Part shown: in pieces, positions 41,341-55,713 of the stretch
Position numbering within the stretch: position 1 is the first letter of the stretch
How the letters are laid out: every line of letters begins with the position of its first letter
DNA from: Fasciola hepatica
Taxonomy: Eukaryota > Platyhelminthes > Trematoda > Plagiorchiida > Fasciolidae
Length of the DNA: 64,000 nt
NCBI GenBank assembly: GCA_948099385.1
Contig: CANUEZ040000203.1
Coordinates: forward strand, 2,170,001 to 2,234,000
Direction of reading: 5' to 3'
Notes under the pieces: model-generated
The model's database searches: none
The model's input: the letters and a program-made list of their open reading frames with translations, nothing else
Told to the model about the DNA's origin: nothing
Translations under genes and position numbers: made by a program

Positions 41341-44300
41341 ACAGCCAAATTCTCGCACACCGATCCAATCCTATGTTCCATCACTTCTCTATTTATGGGC
41401 CTAAGTAAAACCAAGGCATTCCCTTATGAACAATCCACACAGATTGCTCATACAATGCAATAGAGCAGTAGCAGAGTAGATTTGTATAATATGATTCTCC
41501 ATGCAGCTTGAACACTGAACTGACCATTGAAAATTATGGAAGCACTGTACAGCTGATTGATCCGCTAAGGGAATCATGAGCATTGCACATGGACAGAGCC
41601 CACTCGGAGACAGGAACAAAGGTTGGGGTGAACGAATGTCAGTCGAACACCCAAACCACAAGGCTATCCGATATCGGTCTGAACGCTTTGTTCAACATAT
41701 ACACTACATGATATAGCACAATCCCCAAATTGGCTTCGGCTTTCGCTTTCGCTTTGAACGGTAACAACCAAATTCTCGCACACCGATCCAATCCTATGTT
41801 CCATCACTTCTCTATTTATGGGCCTAAGTAAAACCAAGGCATTCCCTTATGAACAATCCACACAGATTGCTCATACAATGCAAAAGAGCAGTAGCAGAGT
41901 AGATTTGTATAATATGATTCTCCATACAGCTTGACCACGGAACTGACCATTGAAAATTATGGAAGCACTGCACAGCTGTTTGATCCGCTAAGGGAATCAT
42001 GAGCATTGCACATGGACAGAGCCCACACAGGGACACGAACAATGGTTGGGATGACCGATTGTCAGTCGAACACCCAAACCACAAGGCTATCCGATATCGG
42101 TCTCAACGCTTTGTTCAACATATACACTACATGATATAGCACAATCCCCAAATTGGCTTCGGCTTTCGCTTTCGCTTTGAACGGTAACAACCAAATTCTC
42201 GCACACCGATCCAATCCTATGTTCCATCACTTCTCTATTTATGGGCCTAAGTAAAACCAAGGCATGCCCTTATGAACAATCCACACAGATTGCTCATACA
42301 ATGCAATAGAGCAGTAGCAGAGTAGATTTGTATAATATGATTCTCCATGCAGCTTGACCACGAAACTGACCATTTAAAATTATGGAAGCACTGTACAGCT
42401 GTTTGATCCGCTAAGGGAATCATGAGCATTGCACATGGACAGAGCCCACACAGGGACACGAACAAGGGTTGGGGTGAACGAATGCCAGTCCAACCCCCAA
42501 ACCACAAGGCTATCCCATATGGGTCTGAACGCTTTGTTCAACATATACATTTCATGATATAGCACAATCCCCAAATTGGCTTCGGCTTTCGCTTTCGCTT
42601 TGAACGGTAACAACCAAATTCTCGCACACCGATCCAATCCTATGTTCCATCACTTCTCTATTTATGGGCCTAAGTAAAACCAAGGCATTCCCTTATGAAA
42701 AATCCACACAGATTGCTCATACAATGCAATAGAGCAGTAGCAGAGTAGATTTGTCTAATATGATTCTCCATGCAGCTTGACCACGGAACTGACCATTGAA
42801 ATTATGGAAGCACTGTACAGCTGTTTGATCCGCTAAGGGAATCATAAGCATTGCACATGGACAGAGCCCACACGGGGACACGAACCGGGGTTGGGAAGAA
42901 CTAATGCCAGTCGAACACCCAAACCACAAGGCTATCCGATATCGGTCTGAACGCTTTGTTCAACATATACACTACATGATATAGCACAATCCCCAAATTG
43001 GCTTCGGCTTTCGCTTTCGCTTTGAACGGTAACAACCAAATTCTCGCACACCGATCCAATCCTATGTTCCATCACTTCTCTATTTATGGGCCTAAGTAAA
43101 ACCAAGGCATTCCCTTATGAAAAATCCACACAGATTGCTCATACAATGCAATAGAGCAGTAGCAGAGTAGATTTGTATAATATGATTCTCCATGCAGCTT
43201 GACCACGGAACTGACCATTGAAATTTATGGAAGTACTGTACAGCTGTTTGATCCGCTAAGGGAATCATGAGCATTGCACAAGGACAGAGCCCACACGAGG
43301 ACACGAACAAGGGTTGGGGTGAACGAATGTCAGTCGAACACCCAAACCACAAGGCTATCCGATATGGGTCTGAACGCTTTGTTCAACATATACACTACAT
43401 GATATAGCACAATCCCCAAATTGGCTTCGGCTTTCGCTTTCGCTTTGAACGGTAACAACCAAATTCTCGCACACCGATCCAATCCTATGTTCCATCACTT
43501 CTCTATTTATGGGCCTAAGTAAAACCAAGGCATTCCCTTATGAACAATCCACACAGATTGCTCATACAATGCAATAGAGCAGTAGCAGAGTAGATTTGTA
43601 TAATATGATTCTCCATGCAGCTTGACCACGGAACTGACCATTGAAAATTATGGAAGCACTGCACAGCTGTTTGATCCGCTAAGGGAATCATGAGCATTGC
43701 ACATGGACAGAGCCCACACAGGGACACGAACAATGGTTGGGATGACCGATTGTCAGTCGAACACCCAAACCACAAGGCTATCCGATATCGGTCTGAACGC
43801 TTTGTTCAACATATACACTACATGATATAGCACAATCCCCAAATTGGCTTCGGCTTTCGCTTTCGCTTTGAACGGTAACAACCAAATTCTCGCACACCGA
43901 TCCAATCCTATGTTCCATCACTTCTCTATTTATGGGCCTAAGTAAAACCAAGGCATGCCCTTATGAACAATCCACACAGATTGCTCATACAATGCAATAG
44001 AGCAGTAGCAGAGTAGATTTGTATAATATGATTCTCCATGCAGCTTGACCACGAAACTGACCATTGAAAATTATGGAAGCACTGTACAGCTGTTTGATCC
44101 GCTAAGGGAATCATGAGCATTGCACATGGACAGAGCCCACACAGGGACACGAACAAGGGTTGGGGTGAACGAATGCCAGTCCAACACCCAAACCACAAGG
44201 CTATCCCATATGGGTCTGAACGCTTTGTTCAACATATACATTTCATGATATAGCACAATCCCCAAATTGGCTTCGGCTTTCGCTTTCGCTTTGAACGGTA

Positions 44301-45960
44301 ACAACCAAATTCTCGCACACCGATCCAATCCTATGTTCCATCACTTCTCTATTTATGGGCCTAAGTAAAACCAAGGCATTCCCTTATGAACAATCCACAC
44401 AGATTGCTCATACAATGCAATAGAGCAGTAGCAGAGTAGATTTGTCTAATATGATTCTCCATGCAGCTTGACCACGGAACTGACCATTGAAATTATGGAA
44501 GCACTGTACAGCTGTTTGATCCGCTAAGGGAATCATAAGCATTGCACATGGACAGAGCCCACACGGGGACACGAACCGGGGTTGGGAAGAACTAATGCCA
44601 GTCGAACACCCAAACCACAAGGCTATCCGATATCGGTCTGAACGCTTTGTTCAACATATACACTACATGATATAGCACAATCCCCAAATTGGCTTCGGCT
44701 TTCGCTTTCGCTTTGAACGGTAACAACCAAATTCTCGCACACCGATCCAATCCTATGTTCCATCACTTCTCTATTTATGGGCCTAAGTAAAACCAAGGCA
44801 TTCCCTTATGAAAAATCCACACAGATTGCTCATACAATGCAATAGAGCAGTAGCAGAGTAGATTTGTATAATATGATTCTCCATGCAGCTTGACCACGGA
44901 ACTGACCATTGAAATTTATGGAAGTACTGTACAGCTGTTTGATCCGCTAAGGGAATCATGAGCATTGCACAAGGACAGAGCCCACACGAGGACACGAACA
45001 AGGGTTGGGGTGAACGAATGTCAGTCGAACACCCAAACCACAAGGCTATCCGATATCGGTCTGAACGCTTTGTTCAACATATACACTACATGATATAGCA
45101 CAATCCCCAAATTGGCTTCGGCTTTCGCTTTCGCTTTGAACGGTAACAGCCAAATTCTCGCACACCGATCCAATCCTATGTTCCATCACTTCTCTATTTA
45201 TGGGCCTAAGTAAAACCAAGGCATTCCCTTATGAACAATCCACACAGATTGCTCATACAATGCAATAGAGCAGTAGCAGAGTAGATTTGTATAATATGAT
45301 TCTCCATGCAGCTTGAACACTGAACTGACCATTGAAAATTATGGAAGCACTGTACAGCTGATTGATCCGCTAAGGGAATCATGAGCATTGCACATGGACA
45401 GAGCCCACTCGGAGACACGAACAAAGGTTGGGGTGAACGAATGTCAGTCGAACACCCAAACCACAAGGCTATCCGATATCGGTCTGAACGCTTTGTTCAA
45501 CATATACACTACATGATATAGCACAATCCCCAAATTGGCTTCGGCTTTCGCTTTCGCTTTGAACGGTAACAACCAAATTCACGCACACCGATCCAATCCT
45601 ATGTTCCATCACTTCTCTATTTATGGGCCTAAGTAAAACCAAGGCATTCCCTTATGAACAATCCACACAGATTGCTCATACAATGCAAAAGAGCAGTAGC
45701 AGAGTAGATTTGTATAATATGATTCTCCATGCAGCTTGACCACGGAACTGACCATTGAAAATTATGGAAGCACTGCACAGCTGTTTGATCCGCTAAGGGA
45801 ATCATGAGCATTGCACATGGACAGAGCCCACACAGGGACACGAACAATGGTTGGGATGACCGGTGGTCAGTCGAACACCCAAACCACAAGGCTATCCGAT
45901 ATCGGTCTCAACGCTTTGTTCAACATATACACTACATGATATAGCACAATCCCCAAATTG
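41341..45960 (+). repeat. 4-mer HOR (1691 bp) nested in a 9-mer (3805 bp)
   Basis: Monomers start at 41559, 41982, 42405, 42827, 43250, 43673, 44096, 44518, 44941, 45364 and 45787. Units 41982-43250 match 43673-44941 at 1691 bp (shared AACAATGGTTGGGATGACC, CATATACATTTCATG, ATTGAAATTATGGAAG, GCACAAGGACAGAGCC). Units 41559 and 41982 match 45364 and 45787 at 3805 bp. The unit at 44941 is a chimera: its first ~100 bp match 43250 (CACACGAGGACACG), while its remainder matches 41136 (GATATCGGTCTG, then GGTAACAGCCAAATTC at 41338 and 45143). Confidence 0.9.
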
Positions 45961-47060
45961 GCTTCGGCTTTCGCTTTCGCTTTGAACGGTAACAACCAAA
46001 TTCTCGCACACCGATCCAATCCTATGTTCCATCACTTCTCTATTTATGGGCCTAAGTAAAACCAAGGCATTCCCTTATGAACAATCCACACAGATTGCTC
46101 ACACAATGCAATAGAGCAGTAGCAGAGTAGATTTGTATAATATGATTCTCCATGCAGCTTGACCACGGTACTGACGATTGACAATGATGGAAGCACTGTA
46201 CAGCTGTTTGATCCGCTAAGGGAATCATGAGCATTGCACATGGACAGAGCCCACTCGGAGACACGAACAAGGGTTGGGGTGAACGAATGTCAGTCGAACA
46301 CCCAAACCACAAGGCTATCCGATATGGACCTGAAAGCTTTGTTCAACATATACATTTCATGATATAGCACAATCCCCAAATTGGCTTCGGCTTTCGCTTT
46401 CGCTTTCGCTTTGAACGGTAACAACCAAATTCTCGCACACCGATCCAATCCTATGTTCCATCACTTCTCTATTTATGGGCCTAAGTAAAACCAAGGCATT
46501 CCCTTATGAACAATCCACACAGATTGCTCATACAATGCAATAGAACAGTAGCAGAGTAGATTTGTATAATATGATTCTCCATGCAGCTTGACCACGGAAC
46601 TGACCATTGAAATTATGGAAGCACTGTACAGCTGTTTGATCCGCTAAGGGAATCATGAGCATTGCACATGGACAGAGCCCACACGGGGACACGAACCGGG
46701 GTTGGGAAGAACTAATGCCAGTCGAACACCCAAACCACAAGGCTATCCGATATGGGTCTGAACGCTTTGTTCAACATATACACTACATGATATAGCACAA
46801 TCCCCAAATTGGCTTCGGCTTTCGCTTTCGCTTTCGCTTTGAACGGTAACAACCAAATTCTCGCACACCGATCCAATCCTATGTTCCATCACTTCTCTAT
46901 TTATGGGCCTAAGTAAAACCAAGGCATTCCCTTATGAACAATCCACACAGATTGCTCACACAATGCAAAAGAGCAGTAGCAGAGTAGATTTGTATAATAT
47001 GATTCTCCATGCAGCTTGACCACGGAACTGACCATTAAAAATACTGGAAGCACTGTACAG
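45961..47060 (+). repeat. Short junction zone, two monomers
   Basis: Monomers start at 46210 (428 bp) and 46638 (429 bp); both have an extra hexamer in the GCTTTC tract. The first carries GATATGGACCTGAAAGC and CATTTCATGATATA. The second carries the CCGGGGTTGGGAAG segment. They separate the 9-mer block from the 10-mer block and belong to neither. Confidence 0.8.
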
Positions 47061-50000
47061 CTGTTTGATCCGCTAAGGGAATCATGAGCATTGCACATGG
47101 ACAGAGCCCACACGGGGACACGAACCGGGGTTGGGAAGAACTAATGCCAGTCGAACACCCAAACCACAAGGCTATCCGATATCGGTCTGAACGCTTTGTT
47201 CAACATATACACTACATGATATAGCACAATCCCCAAATTGGCTTCGGCTTTCGCTTTCGCCTTGAACAGTAACAACCAAATTCTCGCACACCGATCCAAT
47301 CCTATGTTCCATCACTTCTCTATTTATGAGCCTAAGTAAAACCAAGGCATTCCCTTATGAACAATCCACACAGATTGCTCACACAATGCAATAGAGCAGT
47401 AGCAGAGTAGATTTGTATAATATGATTCTCCATGCAGCTTGAACACTGAACTGACCATTGAAAATTATGGAAGCACTGTACAGCTGTTTGATCCACTAAG
47501 GGAATCATGAGCATTGCACATGGACAGAGCCCACACGGTGTCACGAACAAGGGTTTTGGTGAACGAATGTCAGTCGAACACCCAAACCACAAGGCTATCG
47601 GATATGGGTCTCAACGCTTTGTTCAACATATACATTTCATGATATAGCACAATCCCCAAATTGGCTTCGGCTTTCGCTTTCGCTTTGAACGGTAACAACC
47701 AAATTCTCGCACACCGATCCAATCCTATGTTCCATCACTTCTCTATTTATGGGCCTAAGTAAAACCAAGGCATTCCCTTATGAACAATCCACACAGATTG
47801 CTCATACAATGCAATAGAGCAGTAGCAGAGTAGATTTGTATAATATGATTCTCCATGCAGCTTGACCACGAAACTGACCATTGAAAATTATGGAAGCACT
47901 GTACAGCTGTTTGATCCGCTAAGGGAATCATGAGCATTGCACATGGACAGAGTCCACACGGGGACACGAACAAGGGTTGGGATGAACGATTGTCAGTCGA
48001 ACACCCAAACCACAAGGCTATCCGATATGGACCTGAACGCTTTGTTCAACATATACATTTCATGATATAGCACAATCCCCAAATTGGCTTCGGCTTTCGC
48101 TTTCGCTTTGAACGGTAACAACCAAATTCTCGCACACCGATCCAATCCTATGTTCCATCACTTCTCTATTTATGGGCCTAAGTAAAACCAAGGCATTCCC
48201 TTATGAACAATCCACACAGATTGCTCATACAATGCAATAGAGCAGTAGCAGAGTAGATTTGTATAATATGATTCTCCATGCAGCTTGACCACGGAAGTGA
48301 CCATTGAAATTATGGAAGCACTGTACAGTTGTTTGATCCGCTAAGGGAATCATAAGCATTGCACATGGACAGAGCCCACACGGGGACACGAACCGGGGTT
48401 GGGAAGAACTAATGCCAGTCGAACACCCAAACCACAAGGCTATCCGATATCGGTCTGAACGCTTTGTTCAACATATACACTACATGATATAGCACAATCC
48501 CCAAATTGGCTTCGGCTTTCGCATTCGCTTTGAACGGTAACAACCAAATTCTCGCACACAGATCCAATCCTATGTTCCATCACTTCTCTATTTATGGGCC
48601 TAAGTAAAACCAAGGCATTTTCTTATGAACAATCCACATAGATTGCTCACAAAATGCAATAGAGCAGTAGCAGAGTAGATTTGTATAATATGATTCTCCA
48701 TGCAGCTTGACCACGGAAATGACCATTGAAATTATGGAAGCACTGTACAGCTGTTTGATCCGCTAAGGGAATCATAAGCATTGCACATGGACAGAGCCCA
48801 CACGGGGACACGAACCGGGGTTGGGAAGAACTAATGCCAGTCGAACACCCAAACCACAAGGCTATCTGATATGGGTCTGAACGCTTTGTTCAACATATAC
48901 ACTACATGATATAGCACAATCCCCAAATTGGCTTCGGCTTTCGCTTTCGCTTTCGCTTTGAACGGTAACAACCAAATTCTCGCACACCGATCCAATCCTA
49001 TGTTCCATCACTTCTCTATTTATGAGCCTAAGTAAAACCAAGGCATTCCCTTATGAGCAATCCACACAGATTGCTCATACAATGCAATAGAGCAGTAGCA
49101 GAGTAGATTTGTATAATATGATTCTCCACGCAGCTTGAACACTGAACTGACCATTGAAAATTATGGAAGCACTGTACAGCTGTTTGATCCGCTAAGGGAA
49201 TCATAAGCATTGCACATGGACAGAGCCCACACGGGGACACGAACCGGGGTTGGGAAGAACTAATGCCAGTCGAACACCCAAACCACAAGGCTATCCCATA
49301 TGGGTCTCAACGCTTTGTTCAACATATACACTACATGATATAGCACAATCCCCAAATTGGCTTCGGCTTTCGCTTTCGCTTTCGCTTTGAACGGTAACAA
49401 CCAAATTCTCGCACACCGATCCAATCCTATGTTCCATCACTTCTCTATTTATGGGCCTAAGTAAAACCAAGGCATTCCCTTATGAACAATCCACACAGAT
49501 TGCTCACACAATGCAATAGAGCAGTAGCAGAGTAGATTTGTATAATATGATTCTCCATGCAGCTTGGCCACGGAACTGACCATTGAACATTTTGAAGCAC
49601 TGTACAGCTATTTGATCCGCTAAGGGAATCATGAGCATTGCACATGGACAGAGCCCACTCGGAGACACGAACAAGGGTTGGGGTGAACGAATGCCAGTCG
49701 AACACCCAAACCACAAGGCTATCCGATATGGGTCTGAACGCTTTGTTCAACATATACACTACATGATATAGCACAGTCCCCAAATTGGCTTCGGCTTTCG
49801 CTTTCGCTGTGAACGGTAACAACCAAATTCTCGCACACCGATCCAATCCTATGTTCCATCACTTCTCTATTTATGGGCCTAAGTAAAACCGAGGCATTCC
49901 CTTATGAACAATCCACACAGATTGCTCATACAATGCAATAGAGCAGTAGCAGAGTAGATTTGTATAATATGATTCTCCATGCAGCTTGAACACTGAACTG

Positions 50001-53000
50001 ACCATTGCAAATTATGGAAGCACTGTACAGCTGTTTGATCCGCTAAGGGAATCATGAGCATTGCACATGGACAGAGCCCACACGGGGACAAGAACAAGGG
50101 TTGGGATGAACTAATGCCAGTTGAAAACCCAAACCACAAGGCTATCCGATATGGGTCTCAACGCTCTGTTCAACATATACACTACATGATATAGCACAAT
50201 CCCCAAATTGGCTTCGGCTTTCGCTTTTGCTCTGAACGGTAAAAACCAAATTCTCGCACACCGATCCAATCCTATGTTCCATCACTTCTCTATTTATGGG
50301 CCTAAGTAAAACCAAGGCATTCCCTTATGAACAATCCACACAGATTGCTCATACAATGCAATAGAGCAGTAGCAGAGTAGATTTGTATAATATGATTCTG
50401 CATGCAGCTTGAACACTGAACTGACCATTGAAAATTATGGAAGCACTGTACAGCTGTTTGATCCACTAAGGGAATCATGAGCATTGCACATGGACAGAGC
50501 CCACTCGGAGACACGAACAAGGGTTGGGGTGAACGAATGTCAGTCGAACACCCAAACCACAAGGCTATCCCATATGGGTCTCAACGCTTTGTTCAACATA
50601 TACACTACATGATATAGCACAATCCCCAAATTGGCTTCGGCTTTCGCTTTCGCTTTGAACGGTAACAACCAAATTCTCGCACACCGATCCAATCCTATGT
50701 TCCATCACTTCTCTATTTATGGGCCTAAGTAAAACCAATGCAATCCCTTATGAACAATCCACACAGATTGCTCATACAATGCAATAGAGCAGTAGCAGAG
50801 TAGATTTGTATAATATGATTCTCCATGCAGCTTGACCACGGAACTGACCATTGAAAATTATGGAAGCACTGTACAGCTGTTTGATCCGCTAAGGGAATCA
50901 TGAGCATTGCACATGGACAGAGCCCACACGGGGACACGAACAAGGGTTTGGGTGAACCGATGCCAGTCGAACACCCAAACCACAAGGCTATCCGATATGG
51001 GTCTCAACGCTTTGTTCAACATATACACTACATGATATAGCACAATCCCCAAATTGGCTTCGGCTTTCGCTTTCGCTTTGAACGGTAACAACCAAATTCT
51101 CGCACACCGATCCAATCCTATGTTCCATCACTTCTCTATTTATGGGCCTAAGTAAAACCAAGGCATTCCCTTATGAACAATCCACACAGATTGCTCACAC
51201 AATGCAATAGAGCAGTAGCAGAGTAGATTTGTATAATATGATTCTCCATGCAGCTTGACCACGGAACTGACCATTGAAAATTATGGAAGCACTGCACAGC
51301 TGTTTGATCCGCTAAGGGAATCATGAGCATTGCACATGGACAGAGCCCACACGGGGACACGAACCGGGGTTGGGAAGAACTAATGCCAGTCGAACACCCA
51401 AACCACAAGGCTATCCGATATCGGTCTGAACGCTTTGTTCAACATATACACTACATGATATAGCACAATCCCCAAATTGGCTTCGGCTTTCGCTTTCGCC
51501 TTGAACAGTAACAAACAAATTCTCGCACACCGATCCAATCCTATGTTCCATCACTTCTCTATTTATGAGCCTAAGTAAAACCAAGGCATTCCCTTATGAA
51601 CAATCCACACAGATTGCTCACACAATGCAATAGAGCAGTAGCAGAGTAGATTTGTATAATATGATTCTCCATGCAGCTTGAACACTGAACTGACCATTGA
51701 AAATTATGGAAACACTGTACAGCTGTTTGATCCACTAAGGGAATCATGAGCATTGCACATGGACAGAGCCCACACGGTGTCACGAACAAGGGTTGGGGTG
51801 AACGAATGTCAGTCGAACACCCAAACCACAAGGCTATCGGATATGGGTCTCAACGCTTTGTTCAACATATACATTTCATGATATAGCACAATCCCCAAAT
51901 TGGCTTCGGCTTTCGCTTTCGCTTTGAACGGTAACAACCAAATTCTCGCACACCGATCCAATCCTATGTTCCATCACTTCTCTATTTATGGGCCTAAGTA
52001 AAACCAACGCATTCCTTTATGAACAATCCACACAGATTGCTCATACAATGCAATAGAGCAGTAGCAGAGTAGATTTGTATAATATGATTCTCCATGCAGC
52101 TTGACCACGAAACTGACCATTGAAAATTATGAAGCACTGTACAGCTGTTTGATCCGCTAAGGGAATCATGAGCATTGCACATGGACAGAGTCCACACGGG
52201 GACACGAACAAGGGTTGGGATGACCGATTGTCAGTCGAACACCCAAACCACAAGGCTATCCGATATGGACCTGAACGCTTTGTTCAACATATACATTTCA
52301 TGATATAGCACAATCCCCAAATTGGCTTCGGCTTTCGCTTTCGCTTTGAACGGTAACAACCAAATTCTCGCACACCGATCCAATCCTATGTTCCATCACT
52401 TCTCTATTTATGGGCCTAAGTAAAACCAAGGCATTCCCTTATGAACAATCCACACAGATTGCTCATACAATGCAATAGAGCAGTAGCAGAGTAGATTTGT
52501 ATAATATGATTCTCCACGCAGCTTGAACACTGAACTGACTATTGAAAATTATGGAAGCACTGTACAGCTGTTTGATCCGCTAAGGGAATCATAAGCATTG
52601 CACATGGACAGAGCCCACACGGGGACACGAACCGGGGTTGGGAAGAACTAATGCCAGTCGAACACCCAAACTACAAGGCTATCCGATATCGGTCTGAACG
52701 CTTTGTTCAACATATACACTACATGATATAGCACAATCCCCAAATTGGCTTCGGCTTTCGCATTCGCTTTGAACGGTAACAACCAAATTCTCGCACACCG
52801 ATCCAATCCTATGTTCCATCGCTTCTCTATTTATGGGCCTAAGTAAAACCAAGGCATTCCCTTATGAACAATCCACATAGATTGCTCACACAATGCAATA
52901 GAGCAGTAGCAGAGTAGATTTGTATAATATGATTCTCCATGCAGCTTGACCACGGAAATGACCATTGAAATTATGGAAGCACTGTACAGCTGTTTGATCC

Positions 53001-55538
53001 GCTAAGGGAATCATAAGCATTGCACATGGACAGAGCCCACACGGGGACACGAACCGGGGTTGGGAAGAACTAATGCCAGTCGAACACCCAAACCACAAGG
53101 CTATCCGATATGGGTCTGAACGCTTTGTTCAACATATACACTACATGATATAGCACAATCCCCAAATTGGCTTCGGCTTTCGCTTTCGCTTTGAACGGTA
53201 ACAACCAAATTCTCGCACACCGATCCAATCCTATGTTCCATCACTTCTCTATTTATGAGCCTAAGTAAAACCAAGGCATTCCCTTATGAGCAATCCACAC
53301 AGATTGCTCATACAATGCAATAGAGCAGTAGCAGAGTAGATTTGTATAATATGATTCTCCACGCAGCTTGAACACTGAACTGACTATTGAAAATTATGGA
53401 AGCACTGTACAGCTGTTTGATCCGCTAAGGGAATCATAAGCATTGCACATGGACAGAGCCCACACGGGGACACGAACCGGGGTTGGGAAGAACTAATGCC
53501 AGTCGAACACCCAAACCACAAGGCTATCCCATATGGGTCTCAAAGCTTTGTTCAACATATACACTACATGATATAGCACAATCCCCAAATTGGCTTCGGC
53601 TTTCGCTTTCGCTTTCGCTTTGAACGGTAACAACCAAATTCTCGCACACCGATCCAATCCTATGTTCCATCACTTCTCTATTTATGGGCCTAAGTAAAAC
53701 CAAGGCATTCCCTTATGAACAATCCACACAGATTGCTCACACAATGCAATAGAGCAGTAGCAGAGTAGATTTGTATAATATGATTCTCCATGCAGCTTGG
53801 CCACGGAACTGACCATTGAACATTTTGAAGCACTGTACAGCTATTTGATCCGCTAAGGGAATCATGAGCATTGCACATGGACAGAGCCCACTCGGAGACA
53901 CGAACAAAGGTTGGGGTGAACGAATGCCAGTCGAACACCCAAACCACAAGGCTATCCGATATGGGTCTGAACGCTTTGTTCAACATATACACTACATGAT
54001 ATAGCACAGTCCCCAAATTGGCTTCGGCTTTCGCTTTCGCTGTGAACGGTAACAACCAAATTCTCGCACACCGATCCAATCCTATGTTCCATCACTTCTC
54101 TATTTATGGGCCTAAGTAAAACCGAGGCATTCCCTTATGAACAATCCACACAGATTGCTCATACAATGCAATAGAGCAGTAGCAGAGTAGATTTGTATAA
54201 TATGATTCTCCATGCAGCTTGAACACTGAACTGACCATTGCAAATTATGGAAGCACTGTACAGCTGTTTGATCCGCTAAGGGAATCATGAGCATTGCACA
54301 TGGACAGAGCCCACACGGGGACAAGAACAAGGGTTGGGATGAACTAATGCCAGTTGAACACCCAAACCACAAGGCTATCCGATATGGGTCTGAACGCTCT
54401 GTTCAACATATACACTACATGATATAGCACAATCCCCAAATTGGCTTCGGCTTTCGCTTTTGCTCTGAACGGTAAAAACCAAATTCTCGCACACCGATCC
54501 AATCCTATGTTCCATCACTTCTCTATTTATGGGCCTAAGTAAAACCAAGGCATTCCCTTATGAACAATCCACACAGATTGCTCATACAATGCAATAGAGC
54601 AGTAGCAGAGTAGATTTGTATAATATGATTCTGCATGCAGCTTGAACACTGAACTGACCATTGAAAATTATGGAAGCACTGTACAGCTGTTTGATCCGCT
54701 AAGGGAATCATGAGCATTGCACATGGACAGAGCCCACTCGGAGACACGAACAAGGGTTGGGGTGAACGAATGTCAGTCGAACACCCAAACCACAAGGCTA
54801 TCCGATATGGGTCTCAACGCTTTGTTCAACATATACACTACATGATATAGCACAATCCCCAAATTGGCTTCGGCTTTCGCTTTCGCTTTGAACGGTAACA
54901 ACCAAATTCTCGCACACCGATCCAATCCTATGTTCCATCTTTTCTCTATTTATGGGCTTATGTAAAACCAAGGCATTCCCTAATGAAAAATCCACACAGA
55001 TTGCTCATACAATGCAATAGAGCAGTAGCAGAGTAGATTTGCATAATATGATTCTCCATGCAGCTTGAACACTGAACTGACTATTGAAAATTATGGAAGC
55101 ACTGTACAGCTGTTTATTCCGCTAAGGGAATCATGAGCATTGCCCATGGACAGAGCCCACACGGGGACACGAACAAGGGTTTGGGTGAACCGATGCCAGT
55201 CGAACACCCAAACCACAAGGCTATCCGATATGGGTCTCAACGCTTTGTTCAACATATACACTACATGATATAGCACAATCCCCAAATTGGCTTCGGCTTT
55301 CGCTTTCGCTTTGAACGGTAACAACCAAATTCTCGCACACCGATCCAATCCTATGTTCCATCACTTCTCTATTTATGGGCTTAAGTAAAACCAAGGCATT
55401 CCCTTATGAACAATCCACACAGATTGCTCATACAATGCAATAGAGCAGTAGCAGAGTAGATTTGTATAATATGATTCTGCATGCAGCTTGAACACTGAAC
55501 TGACCATTGAAAATTATGGAAGCACTGTACAGCTGTTT
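47061..55538 (+). repeat. 10-mer HOR, period ~4.24 kb, two copies
   Basis: Copy 1 monomers start at 47067, 47490, 47913, 48335, 48757, 49186, 49614, 50037, 50460 and 50883; copy 2 at 51306, 51729, 52151, 52574, 52996, 53419, 53847, 54270, 54693 and 55116. Offsets are 4238-4239 bp for the first five and 4233 bp for the last five; one hexamer difference accounts for the change. Shared rare variants are CGCCTTGAACAGTAAC, CACACGGTGTCACGAAC, GCTATCGGATATGGG, CAGCTTGGCCACGG followed by GAACATTTTGAAGC, AAACCGAGGCATTCC, GGTAAAAACC, TTCTGCATGCAGC and GTGAACCGATGCCAG. Divergence is patchy: the junction before 48335 differs markedly from that before 52574, suggesting local conversion. Confidence 0.9.
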
Positions 55539-55713
55539 GATCCGCTAAGGGAATCATGAGCATTGCACATGGACAGAGCCCACTCGGAGACACGAACAAG
55601 GGTTGGGGTGAACGAATGTCAGTCGAACACCCAAACCACAAGGCTATCCGATATGGGTCTCAACGCTTTGTTCAACATATACACTACATGATATAGCACA
55701 ATCCCCAAATTGG

